NCBI RefSeq assembly: GCF_902459705.1
Contig: NZ_CABPRU010000014.1
Location: 80,522 to 144,521 of the forward strand
Origin: Pandoraea terrigena
Lineage (GTDB): Bacteria > Pseudomonadota > Gammaproteobacteria > Burkholderiales > Burkholderiaceae
Length of the DNA stretch: 64,000 nucleotides
Direction: 5' to 3'
In this document: positions 28,243-37,572 of the stretch, piece after piece
How the letters are laid out: each line of letters starts with the position of its first letter
Numbering within the stretch: the stretch's first letter is position 1
The notes under the pieces: generated by a model
Database searches by the model: none
The model's input: the letters and a program-made list of their open reading frames with translations, nothing else
Told to the model about the DNA's origin: nothing
Position numbers and translations under genes: made by a program

Positions 28243-29190
28243 ATGGAAAAACATCGACTCGACGGGCGGATCAAGCTTCGCCATCTGCAATGCCTGCTGG
28301 CCGTCGCCCAGCATGGCAGCCTGCAGCGCGCCGCGGAGGCGCTGTCCATTACGCAACCGGCCGTCAGCAAGACCATTGCCGAACTCGAAGGCTTGCTGGG
28401 CGTGCGCCTGTTCGAGCGCGGACGCAACGGCGCGCGCCCCACCGCGCAGGCCGAGCTGTTCCTGCGGCATGCCGGCGCAAGCGTGAGCGCCCTGCGCCAA
28501 GGCATCGACGTGCTCTCTCGTGCCGTCGGCCAGACGGGCGGTGTGATCGAGATAGCCGTGCTGCCGACCTTGGCCGCCGCCATGATGCCCAGCGCGCTCG
28601 AAGCGTTCCGACGCGAATGGCCGGGCATCGTCGTACAGGTGCACACTGGCGCCAACCAGCAGTTGCTCACGCAATTGAAGTCTGGGCAGGTCTCGCTGGC
28701 GCTCGGCCGGATGTCCGACCCGGAGGGCATGGTGGGCCTCACGTTCGAGCACCTGTGCGCCACCCCGCTTTGCGTGGTGGTGCGTCCGTCGCATCCGCTC
28801 GTCGAGCAGCGCAGCGTGTCGATGGCCGACGTTGCGAACTATCACGTGGTGCTGCCCCCCCACGGCACGATCCTGCGGCACACCGCCGACAGCTTCTTGC
28901 GCGCGCATGGCGTGGGCATGCTCGACGACTATTCCGAGTTGCTCTCGATGTCGCTCGCCCGCGCGATGGCCCTGCGCGACAACGTCGTGTGGATCGCCTC
29001 CGAAATCACCGTGCAGGACGACCTTGCCGACGGCGTTCTGTGTGCCCTGCCGTTCGCGACGAAGGGCACCGAGGAGTCCATCGGCATTCTGTGGCGCAAC
29101 GACACCGTTCCGACCCCGCCGGAGCAGACGCTCATCAGCGCCATGCGCGACGCCGCACGTGTGCGCTATGGCACACCCGGCGTACCTTGA
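28243..29190 (+). CDS. pcaQ: LysR-family activator of the pca operon
   Basis: A 315-residue LysR-type regulator. The N-terminus MEKHRLDGRIKLRHLQCLLA and helix-turn-helix ALSITQPAVSKTIAELEGLL match PcaQ proteins. The effector domain (about 100-310) includes the PcaQ-like stretch VLPTLAAAMMPSALEAFRRE. It lies divergent from pcaHGBCD; PcaQ is known to activate such operons in response to beta-carboxy-muconate or the lactone intermediate. Confidence 0.92.
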   Translation: MEKHRLDGRIKLRHLQCLLAVAQHGSLQRAAEALSITQPAVSKTIAELEGLLGVRLFERGRNGARPTAQAELFLRHAGASVSALRQGIDVLSRAVGQTGGVIEIAVLPTLAAAMMPSALEAFRREWPGIVVQVHTGANQQLLTQLKSGQVSLALGRMSDPEGMVGLTFEHLCATPLCVVVRPSHPLVEQRSVSMADVANYHVVLPPHGTILRHTADSFLRAHGVGMLDDYSELLSMSLARAMALRDNVVWIASEITVQDDLADGVLCALPFATKGTEESIGILWRNDTVPTPPEQTLISAMRDAARVRYGTPGVP

Positions 29191-29226
29191 CGGCCGCATG
29201 CCGGCACCTGTCACGTCCGCCACGCG

Positions 29227-30129
29227 TTACGCCGTCGTCGCCACGCGCTGCGTGCCCGCAAGCCCGAGCATGCGCACCGCGTTGTCCTTGAGCACAAGCG
29301 GCTTGACCTCGTCGCGAAACCCCACCGTCTCGAAGTCGCGCAGCCACCGGTCCGGCGCGATGAGCGGAAAATCCGAGCCGAACAGCATCTTCTCGCGCAG
29401 CAGCGAGTTCGCGTACTGCATCAGCTCCGGCGAAAAATACTTCGGCGACCAGCCCGACAGGTCGATGTAGACGTTCGGCTTGTGCAGCGCAATGGACAGG
29501 GCTTGCGATTGCCACGGCCACGACGGATGCGCGATCACGATGTTCATGTCCGGGAAGTCGGTGGCCACGTCGTCGAGATGGATCGGCTCCGAGAACTTGA
29601 GCCGCAACCCGCCGCCGCCCGGCATGCCCGAGCCGATACCGGAATGGCCGCTGTGAAAGACCGCCGTGAGCTGGTATTCCGCGATCAGCTCGTACATCGG
29701 GTAGGCCATGCGGTCGTTGGCGAAGAACCCCTGCATGGTGGGATGAAACTTGAAGCCGCGCACGCCGAATTCCTCGACGAGCCGCCTCGCCTCGCGCACC
29801 CCCATGCGTCCCTTGTGCGGATCGATGCTGGCGAACGCCATCATGATGTCCGCGTTCTCCTGTGCGAAGCCGGCGATCTCCTCGTTCGGAATTCGGCGAC
29901 GACCGATGTTCGCCTCGCAATCGACGGTAAACATCACGAAGCCGATATTGCGCTCGCGGTAATGGTCGATGGTTTCGGGAATCGTCGGGCGGCGATTCTG
30001 CTTGAGCACCGTGCCGAAATATTTGTCAGCTGCATCGTCGAACGCCTTGCCAAACAGATCCGGCGGCTGGCAACACGACACTTCCGCGTGCACGTGCGTA
30101 TCGATGGCGATGAGTTTTTCGAGATTCAT
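29227..30129 (-). CDS. Amidohydrolase-2 family hydrolase (CouO-like candidate)
   Basis: A 300-residue metal-dependent hydrolase. The metal motif THVHAE is at residue 10, then FKFHPTMQGFF, VFHSGHSGIGSG, IAHPSWPWQ and the catalytic Asp in LFGSDFPL. Its ATG overlaps the stop of the acyl-CoA dehydrogenase gene (ATGA), so it closes the five-gene hydroxycinnamate operon. In Rhodococcus an amidohydrolase (CouO) of a p-hydroxycinnamate cluster removes acetyl-CoA from a beta-keto CoA ester. A similar side route here is an inference; decarboxylase activity, as in other members of this family, is an alternative. Confidence 0.85.
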   Translation of the reverse strand: MNLEKLIAIDTHVHAEVSCCQPPDLFGKAFDDAADKYFGTVLKQNRRPTIPETIDHYRERNIGFVMFTVDCEANIGRRRIPNEEIAGFAQENADIMMAFASIDPHKGRMGVREARRLVEEFGVRGFKFHPTMQGFFANDRMAYPMYELIAEYQLTAVFHSGHSGIGSGMPGGGGLRLKFSEPIHLDDVATDFPDMNIVIAHPSWPWQSQALSIALHKPNVYIDLSGWSPKYFSPELMQYANSLLREKMLFGSDFPLIAPDRWLRDFETVGFRDEVKPLVLKDNAVRMLGLAGTQRVATTA

Positions 30130-31865
30130 TCGGCCGTCTCCGGATCGTGGATTTGCGCGACGACGATCGCCATCGCACGACGTGTCTCCGGCAGGTTGAA
30201 CTTCAACCAATAGCGCGCGGCGCGGCGTTTCGCCTCGGCGGTGGGCCCCTGGACGCGATGGGCCGCCAGCGCCGCGTGCGCCCAGACGCCGGCCATCGAC
30301 AAACCATGCACCACGCGCATCACCTCGCCCGCGACACACAACGCCGCGCGGGGCGACGTTCTCGCCAGCGCGATGACCGACGGCATCAGGGACGTCCAGT
30401 CGTCGAGCGCCGCCAGTGCGGCCTCGAAGCCACGGAGCGTGTCGACGGCGCACGCTTCGCTCACCTGCGCTCGCGCCCACGTCAGCCATTGCGACAGCGT
30501 GGCGCCATCGTCCTTGACCATCTTGCGCAGCACCAGGTCGATGGCCTGTATCTCGTTGGTCCCCTCATAGATCATCGGGATGCGCGCGTCGCGCAGAAAC
30601 TGTGAGATGCCGGTCTCTTCGACATAACCGTAGCCCCCGAAGACCTGCAATGCATCGCTGGCGCCCTGGAAGGCCTGCTCGGTGAGCATCGCCTTGACGA
30701 CCGGGGTGAGCAGCGCCGCCAGCGCTTCGGCCTGCGCGCGGGCCGGCGGTGTGTCGGCATGATGGGCCTCGTCGATGGCGAGCGCCGCGCGATACAACAA
30801 CAGTCGCGCGCCCTCGAGCGCGACGCGCTGCCCCTCGAGCAAGCGCCACACCGCCGGGTGCCCGGCGATGGGTGCCCCGGCGTCAGCGCCCGGCACCCGC
30901 GACTGCACGCGCTCACCGGCATGCCGCACGGCCATGTCGTAGGCGCTCTGCGCCAGTCCGACGCCGGACGCGCCCACATGCAGCCGGGCCGAGTTCATCA
31001 TCGCGAACATCGCCTCGAGTCCTCGATGCGGCGCGCCGATCAGATAACCGGTCGCGCCCTCGAACGCCATCGAGCACGTGGCACTTCCGCGAATCCCCAT
31101 CTTGTGCTCGATGCCGGTGCAACGCACGGCATTGCGCTCGCCATTCGCGAGTGTCTTGGGCACGAGAAAGAGCGACAACCCGCCGCTGCCCGGCGGGGCG
31201 TCGGGCGTACGCGCAAGCACGAGATGGATGATGTTCGGCGTGAGATCCTGCTCGCCGCCCGAGATGAATATCTTCTCGCCGGTCACGCGCACGGTCTCTC
31301 GCTGCGCATCGCTCCATTCGGCGCGCGTGCGAATCTGCCCCAGATCGCTGCCCGCACCCGGTTCCGTCAACCCCATCGTGGCGAGCCATTCGCCGCTGAC
31401 CAGCGGCCCCAGCCAGGCGTCGCGCAACGCCGCGCTGCCGAACCGATGCACGCATTCATATGCGCCGTGAAGGATGCCCGGGTACATCGTCCAGGCGAGA
31501 TTCGCGCCGGCCGTCAGTTCCTGTACCGCCACCTGGGCCACGACAGGCAAGCCCTGTCCGCCCAACGACGGATCGCACGGCAGCGACGGCCAACCGGCGT
31601 CGCGATACTGGCGATAGGCATCGGCAAAGCCGCTGGGCGTGCGCACCTCGCCGTCGCGCCACGTGCAGCCCTCACGGTCGCCCACGGCATTGAGCGGCGC
31701 GAGCACTTCGCGTGAGAAACGGGCGGCTTGCTCGACCACCTGGACGAGCGTGGCCGTGTCGAATTCGCGGAACGGCGCGAGGCGCGTCAACGCCTCACCG
31801 ACGCCGAGCGTGTCCAGCACGAACGCGATATCGTCGGCCGCGCGGATCGATTGCGGAGCGTGCAT
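30126..31865 (-). CDS. Acyl-CoA dehydrogenase of the hydroxycinnamate cluster (HcaD-like)
   Basis: A 579-residue FAD acyl-CoA dehydrogenase from the ATG at 31865, one base after the CoA ligase stop codon. It has the FAD-binding MGLTEPGAGSDLG and FISGGEQDLT, and the C-terminal IYEGTNEIQAIDLVLRKMV that carries the usual catalytic Glu region; the extra C-terminal 100 residues are seen in the long FadE/DmdC-like branch. By analogy with hcaD of the Acinetobacter hca cluster, it may desaturate phenylpropanoyl-CoA (dihydro-coumaroyl, dihydro-feruloyl) to feed the hydratase-lyase. Substrate is inferred from context. Confidence 0.9.
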   Translation of the reverse strand: MHAPQSIRAADDIAFVLDTLGVGEALTRLAPFREFDTATLVQVVEQAARFSREVLAPLNAVGDREGCTWRDGEVRTPSGFADAYRQYRDAGWPSLPCDPSLGGQGLPVVAQVAVQELTAGANLAWTMYPGILHGAYECVHRFGSAALRDAWLGPLVSGEWLATMGLTEPGAGSDLGQIRTRAEWSDAQRETVRVTGEKIFISGGEQDLTPNIIHLVLARTPDAPPGSGGLSLFLVPKTLANGERNAVRCTGIEHKMGIRGSATCSMAFEGATGYLIGAPHRGLEAMFAMMNSARLHVGASGVGLAQSAYDMAVRHAGERVQSRVPGADAGAPIAGHPAVWRLLEGQRVALEGARLLLYRAALAIDEAHHADTPPARAQAEALAALLTPVVKAMLTEQAFQGASDALQVFGGYGYVEETGISQFLRDARIPMIYEGTNEIQAIDLVLRKMVKDDGATLSQWLTWARAQVSEACAVDTLRGFEAALAALDDWTSLMPSVIALARTSPRAALCVAGEVMRVVHGLSMAGVWAHAALAAHRVQGPTAEAKRRAARYWLKFNLPETRRAMAIVVAQIHDPETAE

Positions 31866-31866
31866 G

Positions 31867-33741
31867 TCAACGCCTCGCAGGAGCGAGGATGACGCGCGCG
31901 TCGCCCGCTTGAGCGGCGTGCAACGCATCGACGGTCGCGGCACGCTGGTCCTGCACGGCCCGCTGGTTGATCGATCCCTTGTCGGTGACTTCGCCCCGGT
32001 CGAGCGAAGGCGCGGTGTCGAGCAATATGAGGCGCGCGACATAAGTGGCGCTACCGCCGGCACTTGCGTTGAGCCGTGCGAGCAATGCCGAGAACGCTTC
32101 ACGCACGGGGCCGCTTGCCAGCACCTCGCCCAGCGGCGCCTGCGACGGCAGACCGCTCAGCCGCCGGCAATCCTCGACACGCGGGAACACCATCAAGCCG
32201 ATATCGTCACGGTTGATGCCGGTGACGACCGCATCCTGCACATAGGGCGCCCCGTCCGAGATCACGCGAGCCCGCAATGGCCCCACACTCACGAACGTGC
32301 CGGAACTGAGCTTGAAATCTTCGGTGATGCGTCCGTCGAATTGCAGGCCGACCTCCGGGTGCTGCGCGTCGACGAACGTGGCGGCATCGCCGGTGCAGTA
32401 GTAGCCCTCGTCGTCGAACACCGGATCGGCCGGCGGGTGACGCCAATAGCCGGCCATGACGTTCGGTCCGCGAAAGCGCACTTCGCGCTTGCCGCCGACC
32501 GGCGCGAGCTTCACTTCGCAGCCGGGCGCGGGCAAGCCAATGTAGCCCGCGCGCATGACCGGCCCGGTGGTGAACATGCAGCTCGGCGACGTTTCCGTCA
32601 TCCCCAACCCCGACATGATCCGGATGCGCTCGCCGCAATGCGCCTCGGTCACGCGCTCAAGTCGGTCCCAGGCCGCCTGAGACAGCCCGGCACCGCCGAA
32701 GAAGTAGAGATTCACACGGGCGAAGAAGCGCTCGCGCAGGGCGGCGTCGTTCTCCAGTGCGATGGCGAGGTCCTCCCATCCCTTCGGAACGTTGAAATAC
32801 ACGGTCGGCGAGATCTCTCGCAGATTGCGCAACGTCTCCTCGAACTTGCCCGCCACCGGTTTGCCGTCGTCGATGTACAGCGTGCCGCCGTTGTAAAGCG
32901 CGATGCCGACGTTGTGGCTGCCGCCGTAGGTGTGATTCCACGGCAACCAGTCGACCAGCACGGGCGGTACCTCGCCGAAGGTCGGGAACGTTTGCAGCAA
33001 CATCTGCTGGTTGCTGCACAGCATTCGCTGGGTAGTCGGCACCGCCTTCGGCTGGCGGGTCGAACCGGACGTGAAGAGGATCTTGGCGACGGTGTCGCCG
33101 TTGACTTGCGCGTGAATGGCGTCGATGTCGCGTGGCACGGTATCGAGCAGTGCATCGAAGGCCAGCGTGCCCTCGTCGCCGCGCGCGGTGACGCGTACGA
33201 CATTGTCGTCAAGCACGGCATCCATGGCGCGACCGTAGGCGCGCTCGTCAGTCGCATACACCAGTCCCGGGCGCAGCAATCCCAACGTATGACGCAGCTT
33301 CCCGAAGTCCGTCGACACGATGGAATACGCCGGGGAAATCGGCGCGAACGGCACACCGGCGTACATCGCCCCGAGGGCGAGCTGGAAATGTTCGAGGTCG
33401 TTGCCGGAGAGGATCGCGATGGGGCGTTGCGGCGACATTCCGCGATCGCGCAATGCCTGACCAATGGCGCGCGCACGCTGCAGCATCTGCGCATACGTGA
33501 TGCCGATCCATTCACCGTCGGGGCCGCGTCGCGCCACGAGCCACCGCTCCGGGTGCTGGTCGGCGCCCGAGACGAGCCGGTCTGTGAGCCGCTGCGGAAA
33601 GTCGCCGAGCGGCTCGCGCGAGCGCAGATACCAGCATTCGCCATCGCGAATCACGTCGACCCCCGGGTTACCGATGGCGACCTGGCGGTAGCGATGCGCC
33701 ACCACGTCTTGCGTGACGGCTGTAGTGTTGCCTTGATTCAA
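31867..33741 (-). CDS. fcs: Feruloyl/p-coumaroyl-CoA synthetase
   Basis: A 624-residue AMP-forming acyl-CoA ligase. The P-loop is ILFTSGSTRQPKAVPTTQRM, the A5 region SGLGMTETSPSCMFTTG, and the hinge region GRITEDFKLSSGTFVSVGPL; the last is typical of the long feruloyl-CoA synthetase branch. It activates hydroxycinnamic acids for the hydratase-lyase. It sits between the aldehyde dehydrogenase and acyl-CoA dehydrogenase genes in the operon. Confidence 0.93.
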   Translation of the reverse strand: MNQGNTTAVTQDVVAHRYRQVAIGNPGVDVIRDGECWYLRSREPLGDFPQRLTDRLVSGADQHPERWLVARRGPDGEWIGITYAQMLQRARAIGQALRDRGMSPQRPIAILSGNDLEHFQLALGAMYAGVPFAPISPAYSIVSTDFGKLRHTLGLLRPGLVYATDERAYGRAMDAVLDDNVVRVTARGDEGTLAFDALLDTVPRDIDAIHAQVNGDTVAKILFTSGSTRQPKAVPTTQRMLCSNQQMLLQTFPTFGEVPPVLVDWLPWNHTYGGSHNVGIALYNGGTLYIDDGKPVAGKFEETLRNLREISPTVYFNVPKGWEDLAIALENDAALRERFFARVNLYFFGGAGLSQAAWDRLERVTEAHCGERIRIMSGLGMTETSPSCMFTTGPVMRAGYIGLPAPGCEVKLAPVGGKREVRFRGPNVMAGYWRHPPADPVFDDEGYYCTGDAATFVDAQHPEVGLQFDGRITEDFKLSSGTFVSVGPLRARVISDGAPYVQDAVVTGINRDDIGLMVFPRVEDCRRLSGLPSQAPLGEVLASGPVREAFSALLARLNASAGGSATYVARLILLDTAPSLDRGEVTDKGSINQRAVQDQRAATVDALHAAQAGDARVILAPARR

Positions 33742-33822
33742 AACACTGTCTCCTGCTTCGATCCCGCCGCGGCGCTCTCTCGGTAGCGTCCGCGCGCGGG
33801 CACAGCCTCATCCTGCGAACGA

Positions 33823-35274
33823 TCAGATCGGGTAATGGCGCGGCGTGGTCTGCACCGTGATCCAGCGCAGTTCCGTGAATTCGCCAATCGACGCCTTGCT
33901 GCCGAAACGGCCATAGCCACTGGACTTCACGCCACCGAACGGCATCTGCGCTTCATCGTGCACGGTCGGGCCGTTGATGTGGCAGATGCCCGATTCGATG
34001 CGCTTGGCCAATTGCAGCGCACGCGACACATCTCGGCTGAAGATGGCGGCCGACAAGCCGAACTCGCTATCGTTGGCCGCGCGCACGGCCTCGTCGTCGC
34101 CGTTCACACGCTGGATCGTCACCACCGGACCGAACGACTCCTCGCGATACAGGCGCATCGCCGGGGTCACGCCGTCGACAATCGTCGCCTGCATGATCGC
34201 GCCGTCGACGCGGCACCCCAGCGGCAGATGCGCGCCGTGCGCGCGGGCATCGTCCACCAGCGCCGCCACACGCGATGCCGCCTGCGCACTCACCATCGCA
34301 CCGAGCACGCTGTCGGGCGACGTCGGCGCCCCGGCGCGCAACGTCGCCGCCTTCGCCGTGAGCTTCTCGACGAAGGCATCCGCGATGCCCGCATCGACGA
34401 TCACCCGCTCGGTCGACATGCAGATCTGCCCCTGATTGAAGAATGCGCCGAACGCAATGCCGTCGACCGCGGCGTCCAGATCCGCGTCATCGAGCACGAG
34501 CACCGGGGCCTTGCCGCCCAGTTCCAGCAGCGCCGGCTTGAGATGCTCCGCGGCGAGGCGCGCGATGATACGACCGACGTGCGTCGAGCCGGTAAAGTTC
34601 ACGCGTCGGACGGCCGGATGCGCAATGAGTCGTGCCACGATCTCGCCCGCGTCCTGCGGCGCGTTCGTCACGACATTGACCACCCCGTCGCCCAGCCCCG
34701 CATCGTGCAGACATGCGCCGATCAATGCATGCACGCCGGGGCATTGCTCCGACGCCTTGAGCACGACCGTGTTGCCGCACGCAAGCGGCATGGCGAGCGC
34801 GCGCGTCGCCAGGATCACCGGCGCATTCCACGGGGCGATGCCGAGCACCACACCGACCGGCGCGCGCACCGCCATCGCGAGACTGCCGGGCACGTCGCTC
34901 GGGATGACACTGCCGTCGATCTGCGTGGTCATGGCCGCCGCTTCGCGCAACATGTTGGCCGCGAGCATGACGTTGAAGCCGTACCAGTTGGCCATCGCGC
35001 CGGTCTCGGCAGCCCCGATGGCGATGAACTCTGCCGCGCGCGCGTCCATGCGCTCGGCGGCCGCGAGCAAGCGTTGGCGACGCGCCGTCGGCGACAGCGC
35101 CGCCCAGGCGGGAAAGGCCGCCTGGGCCGCATCGACAGCCGCGTCGGCATCCGCCAGCGTGGCAGCCGGCGCCCGTGTGGCGATTTCGCCCGTCACCGGA
35201 TCGACGCGCTCGAACGTCGCTCCACCCTGCGCGCCACGCCACTGGCCACCGATCAGCATCTGCACTTCATGCAT
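33823..35274 (-). CDS. vdh: Vanillin / 4-hydroxybenzaldehyde dehydrogenase
   Basis: A 483-residue NAD(P)-dependent aldehyde dehydrogenase. The catalytic Glu is in ALLELGGKAPVLVL and the nucleophilic Cys in FFNQGQICMSTERV; the cofactor motif is FTGSTHVGRIIA. It oxidises the aromatic aldehyde released by the hydratase-lyase (vanillin from ferulate, 4-hydroxybenzaldehyde from p-coumarate). The start at 35274 follows an AGGAAGAG tract; a GGAGAG lies further upstream. It is 40 bases after the hydratase-lyase gene. Confidence 0.93.
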   Translation of the reverse strand: MHEVQMLIGGQWRGAQGGATFERVDPVTGEIATRAPAATLADADAAVDAAQAAFPAWAALSPTARRQRLLAAAERMDARAAEFIAIGAAETGAMANWYGFNVMLAANMLREAAAMTTQIDGSVIPSDVPGSLAMAVRAPVGVVLGIAPWNAPVILATRALAMPLACGNTVVLKASEQCPGVHALIGACLHDAGLGDGVVNVVTNAPQDAGEIVARLIAHPAVRRVNFTGSTHVGRIIARLAAEHLKPALLELGGKAPVLVLDDADLDAAVDGIAFGAFFNQGQICMSTERVIVDAGIADAFVEKLTAKAATLRAGAPTSPDSVLGAMVSAQAASRVAALVDDARAHGAHLPLGCRVDGAIMQATIVDGVTPAMRLYREESFGPVVTIQRVNGDDEAVRAANDSEFGLSAAIFSRDVSRALQLAKRIESGICHINGPTVHDEAQMPFGGVKSSGYGRFGSKASIGEFTELRWITVQTTPRHYPI

Positions 35275-35314
35275 TGCGCTCTTCCTCTCTCCGGTCACTG
35301 ATGAACGTCGCGTC

Positions 35315-36145
35315 TCAGCGCTTGTAGGCCTGCAGACCCGGCTTGATCGCCTTGTCGTCGAGGAACTGCTTCAAGCCCTGCTCGCGCCCATGTTCCGGAT
35401 CGCGCAACTGGGCCTGATCGAGCTTGGCGTACAGGTAGTCTTCGCACTGCTCCCACGTCAGCTCACGCGAACGCTTGAAGCCATGCTTCGCCGCGCGCAG
35501 CACCACCGGATTCTTTTCCAGCAGCTTGGCGGCCAGTGCCAGCGTGGCATCGCGCAGTTGGGCAAGCGGCACGCTCTGATTCACCAGGCCCATGTCCGCC
35601 GCTTCCACGCCGGTGAATGTGTCACCGGTCATGATGTAATGCAGCGCGCGGCGATGTCCTACCGTATCGGCCATGGCCTTGCTCACCAGATTGCCCGGCG
35701 GAATGCCCCAGTTGATTTCCGACAGGCCAAAGACGGCCTCGTCGGCGGCGATCGCCAGGTCGCAAGCCACCAGCGGCGAGAAGCCACCACCAAAGCACCA
35801 GCCGTTGACCATCGCGATGGTCGGCTTGGCGTACATGCGCAGGCGGCGCCATTGCCAATCGGAGGCGTCGCGGCGCACGCGCTCCTGGACGACTTCGAGT
35901 CCACCGTCGATCTCGCGGAAGTATTCCTTCAGATCCATGCCCGCCGTCCACGCAGCGCCCGCGCCCGTGAGTACGACAACCCGAGCGTCGGCGTCGAGTT
36001 CGAGCGCGTCGAGCACCTGGATCATCTCGGTGTTGAGCGTCGGGCTCATCGCGTTACGTTTTTCCGGGCGATTGAAGGTGACCCAGCCAATACCGCCGTC
36101 CACCTTCACGTCGATCGTCTTCCAGCGTCCTTCGTATGCGTTCAT
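35315..36145 (-). CDS. ech: p-Hydroxycinnamoyl-CoA hydratase/lyase
   Basis: Crotonase-fold enzyme of exactly 276 residues that hydrates feruloyl- or p-coumaroyl-CoA and cleaves it to aldehyde plus acetyl-CoA. NRPEKRNAMSPTLNTEM, the oxyanion loop GAAWTAGMDLKEYF, and WCFGGGFSPLVACDLAIAAD with the catalytic Glu in GLSEINWGIPPG are typical. The start at 36145 matches the family N-terminus MNAYEGRWKTIDV. It leads the operon ech-vdh-fcs-acyl-CoA dehydrogenase-amidohydrolase. Confidence 0.97.
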   Translation of the reverse strand: MNAYEGRWKTIDVKVDGGIGWVTFNRPEKRNAMSPTLNTEMIQVLDALELDADARVVVLTGAGAAWTAGMDLKEYFREIDGGLEVVQERVRRDASDWQWRRLRMYAKPTIAMVNGWCFGGGFSPLVACDLAIAADEAVFGLSEINWGIPPGNLVSKAMADTVGHRRALHYIMTGDTFTGVEAADMGLVNQSVPLAQLRDATLALAAKLLEKNPVVLRAAKHGFKRSRELTWEQCEDYLYAKLDQAQLRDPEHGREQGLKQFLDDKAIKPGLQAYKR

Positions 36146-36220
36146 TTTGCGTAATTTCCAGGTGTCCCGGGCAACCTGCGCCGCGCGTCGGGAGTGACGC
36201 GCGGTGTTGCCGACAGACAC

Positions 36221-36250
36221 ATTTAATATCAGGTAACCTTACATTGCAAG
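36221..36250 (-). promoter_or_regulatory. ech: Promoter-operator of the hydroxycinnamate operon (site A)
   Basis: On the minus strand TTGCAA (36244-36249) and TTAAAT (36221-36226) are exactly 17 bases apart. The spacer holds the operator core ATCAGGTAACCTTAC (36228-36242 on the plus strand), related to two sites near 38.95 and 39.08 kb. A repressor bound here would block RNA polymerase directly. The neighbouring MarR gene is the obvious candidate. Confidence 0.75.
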
Positions 36251-36286
36251 TGCCGCGCGTTCAGTGATAACCCTGATCTCGAGATT

Positions 36287-37429
36287 TCAGAAGGTATGAC
36301 GCATGCCGAGCATCACGCCGGCCTGGCCCTCGCCGGCAGGCGGCGTGGTGCCGCCGCCCCCGCCGCTGACCGAATACGCTGCGTGGGCGCTGTTGAAGAG
36401 GTAGGCCACCTGCGCGTACACCGCGGTGCGCACCGAGAGCGAGTACGTGGCGCGCAGCGTGGTCATCGTGCCCCGCGTGTCGTGATCGCTGTTCACGATA
36501 CGGTAGACCTCGCCGTCGACGAGCCACACCGGTGTGATGTTGTATGCCGCGCCCAGATAGAAAAGGTTCGCGTGCGTGTTGATGGCGGCGGTCGACACAC
36601 GACGGCCCAGCCAGCCGCCCCCCACCTTGAGCGCCCCGTACTTGTAGTACGCACCGAGGGTGGTGCGGGTGTCCTTGTCTGCGCTGCGGGTGAATGCCGA
36701 GGTGGGCTGTCCGTCGAAGAAGTTGGCCGCCGCATTGGTGCCGCCGCGTTGCTCTTCATACGACGCGGCCACGCCGAAGTTGTTCGCGTCGTACTTGAGC
36801 ATCATCGACCAATCCCGGCATTGCACCGACTGCCCCGGCACCTGTCCGGCGCAAGTGCCCTGCCCCGGCGAATTGCCCGTGCCCGCCGCGTCGCGGCCAA
36901 ACGAATACCCTGCACCGAAGCTCAGCCCCTGCCAGCCGACCTGATACGTGACCGAATTGTCGGTGCGCGCGTTGGGGACGTATGCGTCGAACGAGCCCAT
37001 GCCGTAGATGTCGGGGCCGAGGACATCGGATCCCAGCAGTGCGAAGTACGTCATGGTGTACTGGCGGCCGAACGACAGGGTGCCGTACGGTCCCTTCACG
37101 CCCACGAAGGCCTGACGCCCGAACAGGCGCCCGCCCTGCCCGAGATCGCCGCCACGCAGGTTGAAGCCGCTCTCGAGCTGGAAGATCGCCGCCAGCCCGC
37201 CGCCGAGGTCTTCCGTGCCGCGCAGGCCCCAGCGCGACGGAAACTCGCCGGTCACACCCGGCATGCGCCACACGGCACCGTTCACACTGGCGTGCGAGAC
37301 GTACTCGATCCCGGTGTCGACGATGCCGTACAGCGTGATATTTGATTGCGCGCTAGCGATACCAGGCGCTGCCAGCGCGGCAGCCACCGCCAATGAAGCG
37401 AGCGCATGAGCGCGGTAGGGAAGTGCCAT
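36287..37429 (-). CDS. Gram-negative general porin
   Basis: A 380-residue outer-membrane porin. The signal peptide ends at GIASAQ, the mature start is SNITLYGIVDTGIEYVSHAS, and LRGTEDLGGGLAAIFQLESG and GTLSFGRQYTMTYF are typical of beta-proteobacterial 16-strand trimeric porins. It ends in Phe (GMRHTF) as required for outer-membrane assembly. TGGAG before the ATG at 37429 sets the start. It lies between the MFS transporter and the hydroxycinnamate operon, as hcaE-like porins do, so it may admit aromatic acids. Confidence 0.93.
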   Translation of the reverse strand: MALPYRAHALASLAVAAALAAPGIASAQSNITLYGIVDTGIEYVSHASVNGAVWRMPGVTGEFPSRWGLRGTEDLGGGLAAIFQLESGFNLRGGDLGQGGRLFGRQAFVGVKGPYGTLSFGRQYTMTYFALLGSDVLGPDIYGMGSFDAYVPNARTDNSVTYQVGWQGLSFGAGYSFGRDAAGTGNSPGQGTCAGQVPGQSVQCRDWSMMLKYDANNFGVAASYEEQRGGTNAAANFFDGQPTSAFTRSADKDTRTTLGAYYKYGALKVGGGWLGRRVSTAAINTHANLFYLGAAYNITPVWLVDGEVYRIVNSDHDTRGTMTTLRATYSLSVRTAVYAQVAYLFNSAHAAYSVSGGGGGTTPPAGEGQAGVMLGMRHTF

Positions 37430-37572
37430 GTGAGTCTCCAAACGATAGTTGTTATAGGTGTGGGCAAACCTGGGACGGCAGACATGCGCGGTAACCGCGC
37501 AAGAAAATGCGCGACGGCGCAGCCAGGCGCCGCCCGTCGCGCGCAAGCGAAGCCGACTGGCGTGACGCCGAA

